DNA of 64,000 nt. Source: Anaeramoeba flamelloides (Eukaryota; Metamonada; Anaeramoebidae). The number at the start of each line of letters is the position of its first letter. Positions within the stretch are counted from its first letter, which is position 1. The notes beneath the pieces were generated by a model, which worked only from the letters and a program-made list of their open reading frames with translations, did not search any database and was not told the origin of the DNA. Both the position numbers and the translations under genes were made by a program. Where the stretch lies: assembly GCA_027625915.1 (NCBI GenBank), contig JANTQA010000021.1:1302001-1366000 (forward strand). Direction: 5' to 3'. Shown here one piece after another: positions 23,784 through 35,267 of this stretch.

Positions 23784-24079
23784 TTAAGTAACTATCACTC
23801 TAATTTTTATTTTTTTTGCTCAGTCATTAGAGGAATTATTTTCAAAAAGATACAATTAAAACTCTAAAAAAAAAAACCTTTATTAACTTTAGAGGAATGA
23901 ATTATCATTTTTGAAAGTTTTCTTTTTTTCTGATTAATTTTCAGTCAAAAGATCTGATCCTTTTTAGTTTCTATTTTTGGATCTATTTAGAAAAACAAAA
24001 ATTTGCAAAAAATTTTTATGTTAAACAATTTCACTTTTAATAATTTTAAGGGTCTTGTATGAACAAATAACCTTGAAAA

Positions 24080-24470
24080 TTTGCTCTTTTTTAATTAGAA
24101 ATATAAGAAAAGTTAATCAAATATAGAAATAATAAAGATCAAAAAAAATTGATCTTATTATATTTACAATCATTTATTAAATTTTTGAAATTTAATAGAT
24201 TATGTAATATTCTTTTTCGATATTAAGAATATAAATAAGGAAATTATTAGTATTAAAATCGGTTATTAGAGAATCTATCTATTCTTATTTTATAATTTAA
24301 ATTAATGTGATGAATTAATTTTATTTAATTTTGAAAATATTTAAAAAATTGAGAAATAAAGAATCAAACCTTTTGATAAGTTTAATCATTGGGTTGTTAA
24401 TAGCTCACTGAAAAAATTAAGATTGGGTTATTAATTATATATGAAAAAGAATTAAATTAATGAGTATTTC
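24080..24470. repeat. Dispersed repeat H, copy 1
   Basis: It aligns in inverted orientation with about 47930-48200; the best-kept block is TTAAGATTGGGTTATTAAT with an AATCATTGGG block nearby. Non-coding. The stretch 24480-26300 holds nothing else recognisable; open frames there look like chance. Confidence 0.55.
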
Positions 24471-26310
24471 TTTTAGATTAATAGTTGAATTTTCCAGGTT
24501 TTAAAAAAAAATTTGTAGAAAATTTTTAATTTCATTTAGGATTTTTATTCTCTGATTTTTTGGTTGAATAATAAGAAAAAATTGATTTAAAAGGTTCTTT
24601 GAATAGATAAATTAGATTTTTATCAAGTTTAAAATAATTATGGTAATTTTTTTGAAATTAAGTAGATTTTTTATACTGGGTTATTTTAGAACTTTGAGGT
24701 TTCATTTTTAAAGTATGTTTAGTTTACACTACTTTTTAGGAGAATAAGATTTCGAACTTATTTCAAATAAAATATTTTTTTTTGAAAAAATTGGAAATAT
24801 GTTGAGTTTTTGAACTTTTTCAAAAATGAAAAAACTGGATCAAACTTTTAAAAACAATAATTATTTTTGGAAAATTTTAGAGAATTGGTCTTTTATTACT
24901 CAGATTTTTACTTGGTTTTTCAATTCCAAGGCGTGATAAAAATTTTTTAAATGTGTTATTAACATTTTTTGAAGGTTTTTTTTTTTTAGTTTACTGGTCA
25001 TTTTTGGGTAATAATACCTCGATATTTGGTTACTTTACAAGGTCAAAATTTGAATTTTTCTCATTTACAAACCCACATTTTCGTTTTGAAAAGATAATCC
25101 AACTTTCTTTCCAAGTTTATGAGAGTTTGTGGTGGGTGTATCAATAAGCTTTAAAATAAAGTGGATTAGTATTTTTTAAATATGAAATTTTAATTAATTT
25201 TTTTTTCTATATTATTTTATCTGGGAATTCATTAAATTTTTAGTTCATTAAATTTTTAATTTCAAAATTCTCTAAAAACATAAAATTAATAATATTTTAA
25301 CTTTTCTTTAATTTGTAAACTTTAAAATGTTTTACTATGTTAATATATTGAATTTTGATTTTTTTGATTTATAAAAGTCATATCTTGATTATTTTGAAAT
25401 TCTAAAAGGTCTAACATAACAAAATTTACAATTTAAAAAAAATTTTTTTTGAAACTACTGGTGTTCTCCAATTGTAGCTTCCCTTTGTATAGAATTAAAA
25501 AATAAATTTAATATTTTTTGCTGGAAAACACTCTTGTTGAAAATGAATTAAAAAATCGATATATCTAAATTAAGAAAAATAAACATATCAAATATATGAA
25601 AGGAAAATAATATTATTGATTTTATCAATAAATAGGTCTCAATGTGATTCTACATCCGACAAATCAATAAAGATCTGGTATAATCATTTTAAAATAATTC
25701 TCAAATAAAAGTTGAAGAATTTTTGTCATTAAAATTTGGTTTAATATCTAAAGGTGGCATTTTGGAGGAAATCGTTACTTCTCCACAAAATCCTCATTTT
25801 TTCGCTAATAAATAATATTTTCAATAAGGGATGTTTTTTGTGGAAAAGTTATGTGACAACTTATTTTAAATTTAGAATAAATTTGACTGTATACGTCATG
25901 TTTGAAATCGCTGTATCAATTTAAAAATAACAAAAGTGATAAAAAAAATATCTCAATTTGATTTCATCTAAAAATCAAAAAAATTGATTATTTTTTTTTT
26001 TTTTTCCTTTTCAAAGCAGCTTTCTTGAAGTGTCAATCCCATCGAACTAATCACAGTTATTTAAAAAAAATAAATAAAATGTAGGAACTTTTTTTTTTTT
26101 ACCCCAGATAAAAAAAAATAATAGAAATAAAAACCAAGTTTATAATAGTAACAGAAGGCCGAATATATTTATCAGGGTGAAAATCGTTGATAGGTTAAGT
26201 TGGATAATATTACTTGTATAAAAAGCAAATACCTGAATAATTTTCATGCTGTAGAAAAGAAATTTTTTTACTTGGATCAAAATAATTCGAGAATGTTAAG
26301 TATACTGTTC

Positions 26311-26552
26311 TTTTCCAATTAATAAATGAAATTTTATATTTCAATTTCCAAACTGAATATTAATTATTACTGCTAAAATCAAATTAATAGTGTAAAAATT
26401 TTGTCTTAGAGTTAACTAAGGAGTATTAGTTTATGGTTAAAAAAATATCATTTCTAAAAGATGTTGGAAAGATCTTTGGTTTTCTTTCAACTTATAAACG
26501 AGAAAAAGATTTTGGAAAGTGAACTAAAAATTTTCGATTAATAATTGGAAAA
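26311..26552. mobile_element. MITE family G, copy 2 (about 242 bp)
   Basis: Diverged copy of 15975-16211 with termini TTTTCCAATTAATAAATG and AATAATTGGAAAA. TA follows the right end, but the left flank has mutated. It ends just before repeat D copy 1. Confidence 0.65.
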
Positions 26553-26561
26553 TAATATTAA

Positions 26562-27080
26562 ACTAAATTTCATAATAAATGGCACATGTTACATTTGAAT
26601 TTTAAATTGCTTTTATATTTTTTTGGATTTTTTCCCCTCACAACGAAAAGTTTGCAAATAAATCATTTTTTCTCTTATTTATTTTTTCGATAGTGTTTTG
26701 TTAAAATGGAAAATGAAAATGAAAATTTGGAAAGAAGTAACAGATGATTTAATGAAAAAATTGGTTTCAAATATGAAAAAGAGATTATATTTAGTTATTC
26801 AAATGGAAGTAGAATCTATAAATGTGTTTTATTAATTTTTTAAATTGTCTATTTTTGATGTAATGCTTATTTCAAAATAAATGTACCAATTTTTATTTTC
26901 AAAGTTTTTTTTATTTTTTTTTCTTTTATTTTTAGACAAAAAATAAATATCTCTAAAGTATAGAACAGAATATTAAAATCGAAATTTTTATATTATAATA
27001 GATAACTTCAATTATTAAAAATTTTTTTATTTAAAATTTGATTTTTAATGGGCCAATGATTTTAAAATAGAGTTTATTAC
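26562..27080 (+). repeat. Dispersed repeat D, copy 1 (contains the empty site of a fold-back element)
   Basis: It aligns with the reverse complement of 57830-59215 once the 866 bp insert there is removed, and more weakly with about 31180-31380. At 26749-26753 (TTTAATG context, CAGATGATTTAATG) it shows the uninterrupted sequence that is split by the insert in the other copy. Both copies can be read as a short peptide (FKYEKEI..SYSNG) but carry stops, so no gene is called. Confidence 0.75.
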
Positions 27081-28265
27081 ACTACAAGGAAAATTTAAAC
27101 ACCAAAAATTAAAGTTAGCCAAAACCATACATTGGATTTCAGGTATACTTCTTTTATAAATTATTCTTTCAAAGTTATCATAATTTTATGTAATAAAAAA
27201 AGGATAGCTATTAAACTCATGAAAATCCGAATATCCCCCTTTTCAAAAATACTGACTTTTGAAAAAAACACGTATTTTCAGGGTATTTTTTTAATGAAAA
27301 AAGTTGAAATGAATTAATTTTTGATTGAGCATTAAGATTGAAAAACGAATAAATGTTAAAGCAATTTGAAGAAAACAATCGGGAATGTTTATAAAAACTC
27401 AAACATGGAAAAAAATAAAATGATAAAAAATATTCCAAAAACAGATAAAAAATCAGATTTTCAATTTAATTCAGCGATATCTTTTGATTGAAATATTTTG
27501 TGCTATTTTAAAATTGAAAAATATGTTTCTTTTTAGACTAGTTAAAAAAAATACTTGAAAATTATCTCTTCTACTAAGTCAATTAAAAAATTCAAAAATT
27601 TTCCAATTAAAAATGAAAAAAATATTACTGACATATTTCATTTTTTTTTTTCAATTCCTATTAATACCTATGAAAGGTGTAAACCTTTTTGAAAATTTTT
27701 AGGTAAAATAATGTTTATTGTATGAGTGTATTTCAAAAATACCAAATTTAGAGATTTTTTTTTGAAAAAATTTTCCTTGTCTTGTTCTGTTTTGGAAGTA
27801 ATAACTGAAGGTTTTTATTTCAAGTTCCAAAATCTTTTTACAAAATATATAGTTGAAGAAATGGAAAGATATTCACAAAATCAATTAGAAATGGTATTTC
27901 TCATAAAGTTGATTAAGCTTTCCTTATTTTATAATTTGAGATAAAATTTTTAATAAGGGCAATTCGATTTTAACGGTGTTCAAAGTTCTATAAGAGTGTC
28001 TATTTTTAGTAGCATTTCTTTTTGGGTTTTTATTCCATCTCTGCATTTAGCTACTTTGATTGAAAGAAAGGATGAAAAACAAAAAAAAAAAAAATTAAAG
28101 AATGGATCATTAAAGACCTGTTAAAAGGTTTTACCCCTCCCCATTTATCTTCAAAATACTAAAATTAAAAATACATTCACTGTAATCATCAAAAAAAAAT
28201 TATAACAAAAAACCAAGAGGATTTTCAAGATTTTGGAGTGTTAATGAGAAACTGAAAATATACTT
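27081..28265. other. Gene-free AT-rich stretch
   Basis: No feature recognised. Open frames of 60-73 codons on both strands are rich in Phe/Lys/Asn and have no conserved look. Confidence 0.5.
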
Positions 28266-29624
28266 TTAAGCAACCATTTTCATTTTAACTGTAGGGTAAA
28301 AGGAATATTTTTTGAGGCCAAGGTCTTGACATTTCATTGTCTCCAAGCTTGAAAAGTTATTGAATTTTAATTGTGGGAAATAAAGAGGTAACCTCTCTGT
28401 GCATTTCTTTATTTGTTCTATGTGAGACTCATAAATGTGTGCGTCTCCTAAGGTGATGGTTAAAAACCTGGGGGTTAAATTGGATGCCTTGGCAACCAAT
28501 TCTGTTAGCAGGCCATAGGAGGCAATATTGAAGGGGTAGCCTAGTGCAATATCTGCTGAACGTTGGTAAGTTTTACAATCCAAATATTTGTCCTTGATCA
28601 CTTTAAATTGTGTAATTAAGCCATGGCACGGGGCAAGCACACTTTCCTGGACTTTGCCCGGGTCATACGTTGTCATCATTAGTCGTCTGCTCGCTGGGTT
28701 ATTTTTGATTTCAGAGAGTAACCATTTCAGTTGATCAAACCCCTTCCCAGAATAATCCGTGTGGCAGTCGCGGTATTTTGCACCGAAGTGCCTCCAATTC
28801 CAGCCGTACATTGGCCCCATATCACCGACGGGGTAAGACAAGCCTCTACCGTCGAGGAATTCTCTAGTTGTGTTATCCTTCCAAATATTGACGTTTTGTT
28901 TGGATAAAATGTTGGAGTCTGTTTGGCCACGCAAAAAGAAGAAAAGCTCCTTGGCAATACACTTGAAGGGCATCTTTTTCGTGGTCAACAGGGGGAAGCC
29001 CTTTCGCAGATCGAAGCGGTGTTGAATATCGGCAAAGATTGACCTTACATTGCCATTCCTACCTATCTCTCTGACGCCATCTTTGATTATCCGCTTGACA
29101 AGATCGAGATATTGGTATTCCTCACTCTCTGGGTTGTGCCAATTTCGATAAGAGAAGACCTTAACTCCGTTTTGTAATGTTTGTGTATCTGTTTTCCTAA
29201 AATGGTATGGGATCGTTGGGAAATAGGTGTCATACCTGTATTCCTCTTTTTCTGGGATTTCGGAAAGTATTAATTTCTTACAGCCGCGGTGTTGAATTGC
29301 CTCACCAAATAATTGTTCTCCGCCAATTACAAACGTTTCATCAATCTCTGGTCCAACAGAGTTTAATGCTTGATCTAATGATTGGAAGGTTTTGATACCA
29401 GATATGTTTGATCTTGTGATAACTACGTTTTCTCGCCCTGCGAGTGGGTTTGGCAAGGATTCCCAAGTCTTTCTTCCCATTATTATTCGATTGTGCCCAT
29501 GTTTTGTTGTCTTTCGAAAATGGATCATATCAGACTTATTGTGCCACGGTAATTGCCCTTTATACCCTATACCCCTACGGATTTTTGAGTAGCTTGAAAT
29601 TATGCTAAATTTTGTTTTGTTCAT
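28266..29624 (-). CDS. DHFR-TS: Bifunctional dihydrofolate reductase-thymidylate synthase, 452 aa
   Basis: One intact exon from ATG to stop. DHFR (about 1-165) reduces dihydrofolate with NADPH: GIGYKGQLPW 18-27, Asp32 in SDM as the likely catalytic acid, GRKTWESLP 50-58, GG at 101-102. TS (about 170-452) makes dTMP from dUMP and methylene-tetrahydrofolate: FPLLTTKK 210-217, SRR 312-314, catalytic Cys333 in APCH, QRSADIALGYPFNIASY 354-370, GDAHIY 393-398, C-terminus YPTVKMKMVA. The linker between domains is very short. The DHFR-TS order is the one known in plants and many protists. Base composition stands out: 28621-28680 holds 33 G+C of 60 by hand count, against 16 in the non-coding line 28201-28260. 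No intron is seen, unlike several neighbours. GYPFNIASY and GPMYGWNWR depart slightly from the usual eukaryotic wording. Transfer is possible but not proven. Confidence 0.97.
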   Translation of the reverse strand: MNKTKFSIISSYSKIRRGIGYKGQLPWHNKSDMIHFRKTTKHGHNRIIMGRKTWESLPNPLAGRENVVITRSNISGIKTFQSLDQALNSVGPEIDETFVIGGEQLFGEAIQHRGCKKLILSEIPEKEEYRYDTYFPTIPYHFRKTDTQTLQNGVKVFSYRNWHNPESEEYQYLDLVKRIIKDGVREIGRNGNVRSIFADIQHRFDLRKGFPLLTTKKMPFKCIAKELFFFLRGQTDSNILSKQNVNIWKDNTTREFLDGRGLSYPVGDMGPMYGWNWRHFGAKYRDCHTDYSGKGFDQLKWLLSEIKNNPASRRLMMTTYDPGKVQESVLAPCHGLITQFKVIKDKYLDCKTYQRSADIALGYPFNIASYGLLTELVAKASNLTPRFLTITLGDAHIYESHIEQIKKCTERLPLYFPQLKFNNFSSLETMKCQDLGLKKYSFYPTVKMKMVA

Positions 29625-30423
29625 TAAAAAAATAAATTTCTTGATTTATTTTAATAGTTTTGATAGTTTTTGGGAATGAAAACAAAAAATGTTTTATTAA
29701 ACATCATGTTTTCTTCTAGATTTTGAACCATTGCTTTTAGAACAAATTTAGTTGACAAGTTTTGGTTTTTGTACTAAAATATTTTGTTTGAAAATTTGAA
29801 TATTTATCCGTTAAAATTTTAATAGATTTTTTTTATTCAATTGAATTAATTCTAAATTCAGGTGTTCGTTTTAAGTACTTTGTTTTAGAATTTGCCAAAT
29901 TGTATTTATAGGTTTTCTTTTAATCTCATTTCAATTCTGAAGTAAGATTGATCAAAATATTCTCCAAATTGGATCAAAAAATCATTTTCTGTGGTGTTTT
30001 ATAAATGAAAAATGAATAAGAAATTTTAGGTAAGTGAACTCGAACAGCTTGCTAAAATAGAAAAAATGTAATTGAAAAATAACCGAGATTATCTAACTAA
30101 AAAAATGACTCTTATTTTAAACATTTTCAATAAACAACTTAAACTTTCGAAGATCATATTGTCTATAATTTTTGATCATTTGGATACTTGAATAATTCAG
30201 GACTATTTTAATTTTATGCTCTGTGGGGGTTGAAATAAAATACTATAAACTGGAAAAAAGCTTTAAAAGACAATGGGTGGATGAAAAGTCCAAATATTAC
30301 GATTTTTTGAATTTTTGGGTTTTTTAGATTTTGTTTGTTAATCATTTATTGATCTAAAAACTTTTTGAATTTCCCTAACAAAACAAGGCAAAACTAAAAA
30401 GCTATTTTTTTTTTGATATTAAG

Positions 30424-30510
30424 AAAATGCCACTCCACTTTCTTTTCAAGTATATTTATACTCTCTAGATATACTCTAACATACTTGAAAAGAAAGTGGA
30501 GTGACATTTT
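30424..30510. repeat. Near-perfect hairpin, 30 bp arms
   Basis: 30424-30453 and 30481-30510 are reverse complements with one mismatch (core CACTCCACTTTCTTTTCAAG), around a 27 base loop. The stem is GC-richer than its surroundings. No target duplication is visible. It could be a minimal MITE remnant, a DNA cruciform or a structured transcript. Confidence 0.75.
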
Positions 30511-31179
30511 CCTCATGAAATTTTTTTCTTCAAAATTTGTTGTGAATAATTTGGATTTGATGAAGGAAAACAGTTTTTGACACAAGTTAAAATTTTCCAA
30601 AAAAAACCTAAATTATTCAAGTTAGCAAGATCCGTTAGATCAAGTTTCTTTAAGTCTATAAAAATGTTACTATACGGGGAAATAGTATTCACTAACCACA
30701 AAATTCGACTAATCCTTAATCGTCTTAAAAAATCTAAATAATCTTTTTCAAGAGTTGTTTTTTTTGTATTATTGTTTTGGTTTTTGTTCTATTTGTTTTT
30801 TATTGAATTAAATTTGTCACCAATGATTTTGACGATAAACAATTTTTACTCTCTTTTGTATTTTGAATTGAATCTCCATTGTCTTTTATTTGAAAAAATT
30901 TTTTTTTACTGGGAAAGTTTTGTTTGTTTGTGTTGTGTTTCTCTAAAATTCATTTTTTTAGTTTCAAGAAAAATTAGATTGGTTGTGTGGGAAAGCTTGT
31001 GTGGAATTTTACACTTAACTATCTAATGGGAATTAAATTATCCTACATTAGTGATTTTTTTATTTTAAAAAAACAATCAAAATTTATTAGGCCATTAAAA
31101 AATAATCTTTTTTTTTTTTTAAAATGGAGAAATAAACAGGAATCCATATAATATTAAATACTTTATTGTAAAAGAAATG

Positions 31180-31380
31180 ACATAATAAATGGTAAAAGTT
31201 TTATTTTATTTTTTTATTTGATTTTTCGGAGAAAAACAAATATTTCAAGTGTAGAGAACTGAATATTAAAATAGGATTTTTTTATTATAATAGATAAATT
31301 CAATTTATAAATTTATTTATTTTCAAAATTTGATTTTTAATTATCAACGATTTTGAAATGGAATTTATTTTTCAGACAAG
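31180..31380 (+). repeat. Dispersed repeat D, diverged partial copy 3
   Basis: It aligns with the right part of repeat D copy 1 (for example the block AACTGAATATTAAAATAG and the TTATTATAATAGATAA block). It is shorter and more diverged than the other two copies. Confidence 0.55.
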
Positions 31381-33229
31381 TGAAAATAGTTGGTGATCTA
31401 AAATTTTCAGTTTTTTTATCCTTTTGTTATTTTAAATTAAAATTTAAAACCCCTCTTAGCTTAACTTCCAAATCAAAAAAAAAAAAAAAAAAAAGGAAAA
31501 AAAAAAATATTTTATGAATAGTATCATTGTTTAAAGTAATAAATTAAATGTAATTTTCCTGTTTTTTTTTTTAATATGTATTTTTTATTTTTTGATATGA
31601 AAAAATCCAAACGATGGAAACTTTATGATTTTTTTTCTTCTTATATGTCACTAAATAAAAATAGTTGAAGATTCAACAACATTAAAACATATTGACAATG
31701 TATCATTTTTTTTTTTTTTTTCCATTTCAAATGTGATTGCTAATTCGGAAAATAACAATACTAGACGAAAGTTAAAGAGTATATATAATTTATTTTTATT
31801 TTTTTTTATACTTGTTATGTACAACTCAAATAAGATATATTTAAAAATATACCAAATTTCTCCTACATGGGTTAATACTGATTGTTACAATATTAATTCC
31901 AATTCCATATGAACAATAAAATTATTCAAACAAAAAAGGGTTGAAAAGATCACTTTTAATTAATTACTACAATAAAATCTCCAATTTGGAAAATTGAACT
32001 TGCACATATTTTGGTTTTTATTATAATTTTAATAAAAAATCTTGTTTTTGGGGTTTTTTTTTGTTTTAAAATTGGGATGGGTATTGAAAACAACCATATT
32101 AAGTGATAAAAATAGACCATTAACCAATTTAAATGGTTTTGGCATTTTTTTTTATTTTACAATCTTTTAGGATACAATGGCATTATTTCATAAGTTATTA
32201 CAGCCTTTTATATTTTTTTTTTCAACTTATTATTTATTTTAAACAATTGAATACTCAGAATAAATCATAAATTTCTACTTATATTTTATATTTTTTTTTA
32301 TTCAATAATTCAAGTCTGAAAGTTAATTGTAAGTATCTAATAAACAAAAAAAAAAAAAATAGTATTCTATTTGGTGAAAGAATGACACTTTAAACAAGAA
32401 GTTACCTAATTATAAATTGGTCATATTCTTACCAAAAATTTCATCAAAAAGCACACCCTATAATCTAATAGCATCATGTGTAATAAGGAAAAAATTGTCT
32501 CGCAGTAAAAGTTTTTTTATTCACTGTCTTTTTTTTCTTAAATATAAACAACAAAATATGAAAAAAAAATCAAAGATCTCAAATTTAAAAACATATTATT
32601 GTGAAATTTGAACTACAGCTCTTAAGTAACCGAAATAAAAAGAGAAACATCTTGAAACTTCTTAAAGAACATTACATATCAAAATAAATGTGTTTAAAAT
32701 GTAATTTACTCCATTCACGAAATGGTATAGGTACAAAATAATACTTTTCTTGTTCCATTGTAAAAAAAGTTTTATCATCTTTAAGTCAACTGTTTGTGAA
32801 AATTTTATGTTTCCCAACGTAATTTTATTTTTTTCTTTTTGTTTTAATTCTGTTTAAAATATTTCTTGGTTTTTAATATAAAAAAATTAAATTCCCATTT
32901 TTAAAATACAAAAAATGTTGTTTTGGTTCGAATTTATCATTTATTTTTTTCCAAAATTTTTCTTTGCTTTAAACACAACAATTTGTGTTAACACACGGAT
33001 TAAACGATTATTTTTCCGAGAATATGACCAATTTAAAATTGATACATTCTCACAATCATATGCAATTCAAATTAAAAAAGCCAAAAAAAATTTTGAATAA
33101 GGTATTTTCAGCAAAAGTGGGAATTTTTTTTTACATTTCAGAAAAAATAATCTTTATAGAGATGCTAATAATTAATCGACAATACCAAATTAAGTTCAAT
33201 ATTTATACCTCTTGAACCAAATATTTATG

Positions 33230-33690
33230 TATTTAATTCAAAATATCTCAGTGAAATATTCCCAAAAAATGAAAAAAAAAAAAATAGCATTTTTTTTTGT
33301 GTAAAGCAATGTACGACCAATTTCAATTTAAAACCGGAAATATGGAAAGGGTACAGATGATTTTTTAAACACTAAAACCATTTATATGTTTTCAATTCTT
33401 TTTGAAAATTTTATTGGGATTATACAAGTTATGAAAATGATTTTTTCCATCAAAAAGAAAATAATAAAGACCAAATTTCATGCCTACAGAATATCAGATA
33501 AAATCGAGATCAAAAAATGAAATATATTTTATTTATGCAATACAATACTAAGAAACAAATTGAATTATTATCAAGAATCAACTAATCAATGATATTTAAT
33601 GATTTTATATATTTAAATCCGTTTTTGAAGATTGGGTTGCATGAAATATTTTTAAAATAAATTTGCCCCACTTTCTTGGAAATAGCTTAT
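33230..33690. repeat. Dispersed repeat B, copy 2
   Basis: Direct copy of 17395-17880, with the left end GAAATATTCCCAAAAAATG and right end TTTCTTGGAAATAGC. A 27-base A run follows at about 33818-33844. Confidence 0.65.
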
Positions 33691-33990
33691 ACAATTTAAC
33701 TATAAACAAAAATTATAATCATAAAAAATTTTGATCTACGACTTTTTTTTGTTTTTTCTATTTCCGCGATTTCAATAAAAAAAGACAACTTTAACATAAA
33801 AACCAAAATAAAGAGACACAAAAAAAAAAAAAAAAAAAAAAAAATCAAAAAAAATCAAATAAAAATGATGTAATTGAGCTCTCAAGAAAATTTAATTATT
33901 ATAATAATTAAGTTTTAATCCAGGTTAATTCATGAAACTGAGGATAATTTCTAGATGAAAAATATAAAAAGGTAAATAAGAATTAAAAAA

Positions 33991-35267
33991 TTATTTTTCC
34001 TTTGTTTTCATAAAATCGATCATATAGTTAACTAATTTTTCACAACCTTCATAACTCATTGCGTTATAAATACTTGCTCTGAATCCGCCAACTGATCGGT
34101 GACCTTTAAGAGAAACAAGTTTAAGTTTGGCAGCACCTTCGAGCCATTCTGTTTCCCATTCTTTATTTTTACAGACAAATGGAATGTTCATTCTTGATCT
34201 AGATTTGATCTCGACAGGTGATTTATAAAATCCATTTGAGTTGTCAATTGCGTCATAAATGAGCTTACATTTTTTTAAATTGATTTTGGCAATTTCTTCT
34301 AAGCCGCCTTGTTCTTTTAACCAATCGAAAATTAATCCGGCAATATAGATTGCATAAGTACTTGGTGTGTTAAACATACTGTTAGCTTTGGCTTGGAGTT
34401 CGAAATCTAACATCATTGGGGTGTATGGTAATTGTTTTCCAATTAAATCTTTTCTAACTATTGATTATAAATTTTCATTTTTGAATAATGGTTTGGGTTA
34501 TTGTGATGTTATTTATTTCAGTAAAAGAAATGGATGAAAAAAGGAGTTATTGAATTTCAATTAAAAATAGAAGAAGAGGGTGAGATGGTTTTAAAATAAC
34601 AAAAGTTAAAAAAATAAAAAAAAAAAATAAATCGCAAATATTTACCAATAGCAATTGTGAGTCCAGCCATTCCAAAGTTCTTTTGGGCACAAGCATAAAC
34701 ACATCCGAATTTGCTTACATCGAAAGGTCTTGAAAGGAAATTGGAGGACATGTCACAAACAAGTGGAACATCACCAACATCTGGGATATCTGGGAATTCG
34801 ACACCTTTGACAGTTTCATTGTCGCAATAGTAGACATACGATGCATCGGTTGAAAGGTTCCATTCTTCCTTTGGTGGGATTTTGTTAAATTCATCTGGCT
34901 TACAGACAACATTAACCTTTCCGTATTTTTTGGCTTCATTCATGGCTCTTGTGGACCAGTTACCGGTTAAAATGTAATCACCCTTTCCGTTTTCGCCCAT
35001 CAAATTTAATGGAACACCACTGAACATGAAATGTGCTCCTCCTTGAAGGAAAAGGACTTTGTGTGTTTCTGGGATCTTTAAAAGATCGATAAGATCTTGT
35101 TCAATTTTGGCAATGAGTTCCTTAAATGGACCGCTTCTGTGACTGAGTTCCATAAGGGACATTCCAGTGTTGTTCCAGTTGAGCATTTCTTTTGATGCCT
35201 TTTGGAGTACACTTTCTGGGATGATTGCTGGACCAGCTGAAAAGTTAATTGATCGTTCGGAGGACAT
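33991..35267 (-). CDS. serC/PSAT1: Phosphoserine aminotransferase, 362 aa, two exons
   Basis: A PLP enzyme that converts 3-phosphohydroxypyruvate and glutamate to phosphoserine in serine synthesis, probably cytosolic. Exon 1 is 34646-35267 and exon 2 is 33991-34457; the 188 bp intron (donor GTAAAT) splits a Val codon in phase 1, restoring AGLTIAIVRKDLIG. Motifs: NFSAGPA 8-14 at the N-terminus, HRSGPF 43-48, QGGAHFMF 75-82, the PLP lysine K196 in AQKNFG, SMFNTP in exon 2, and HRSVGGFRASIYNA near the C-terminus. The length equals that of typical SerC proteins. On the minus strand, long T-rich tracts lie directly upstream of the ATG (35310-35440), perhaps part of the promoter. No serA or serB gene is nearby. 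Confidence 0.96.

Larger units (their letters stand above)
29625..33229. other. Gene-free stretch between DHFR-TS and repeat B
   Basis: Apart from the hairpin at 30424 and the diverged repeat D copy at 31180, only AT-rich sequence and homopolymers are seen. An 84-codon hydrophobic frame at 30772-31026 is Phe/Leu-rich and looks like chance. Confidence 0.5.

Noticed and set aside
30772-31026. 84-codon hydrophobic plus-strand frame
   Set aside because: Composition of AT-rich chance sequence; no similarity, no flanking signals.
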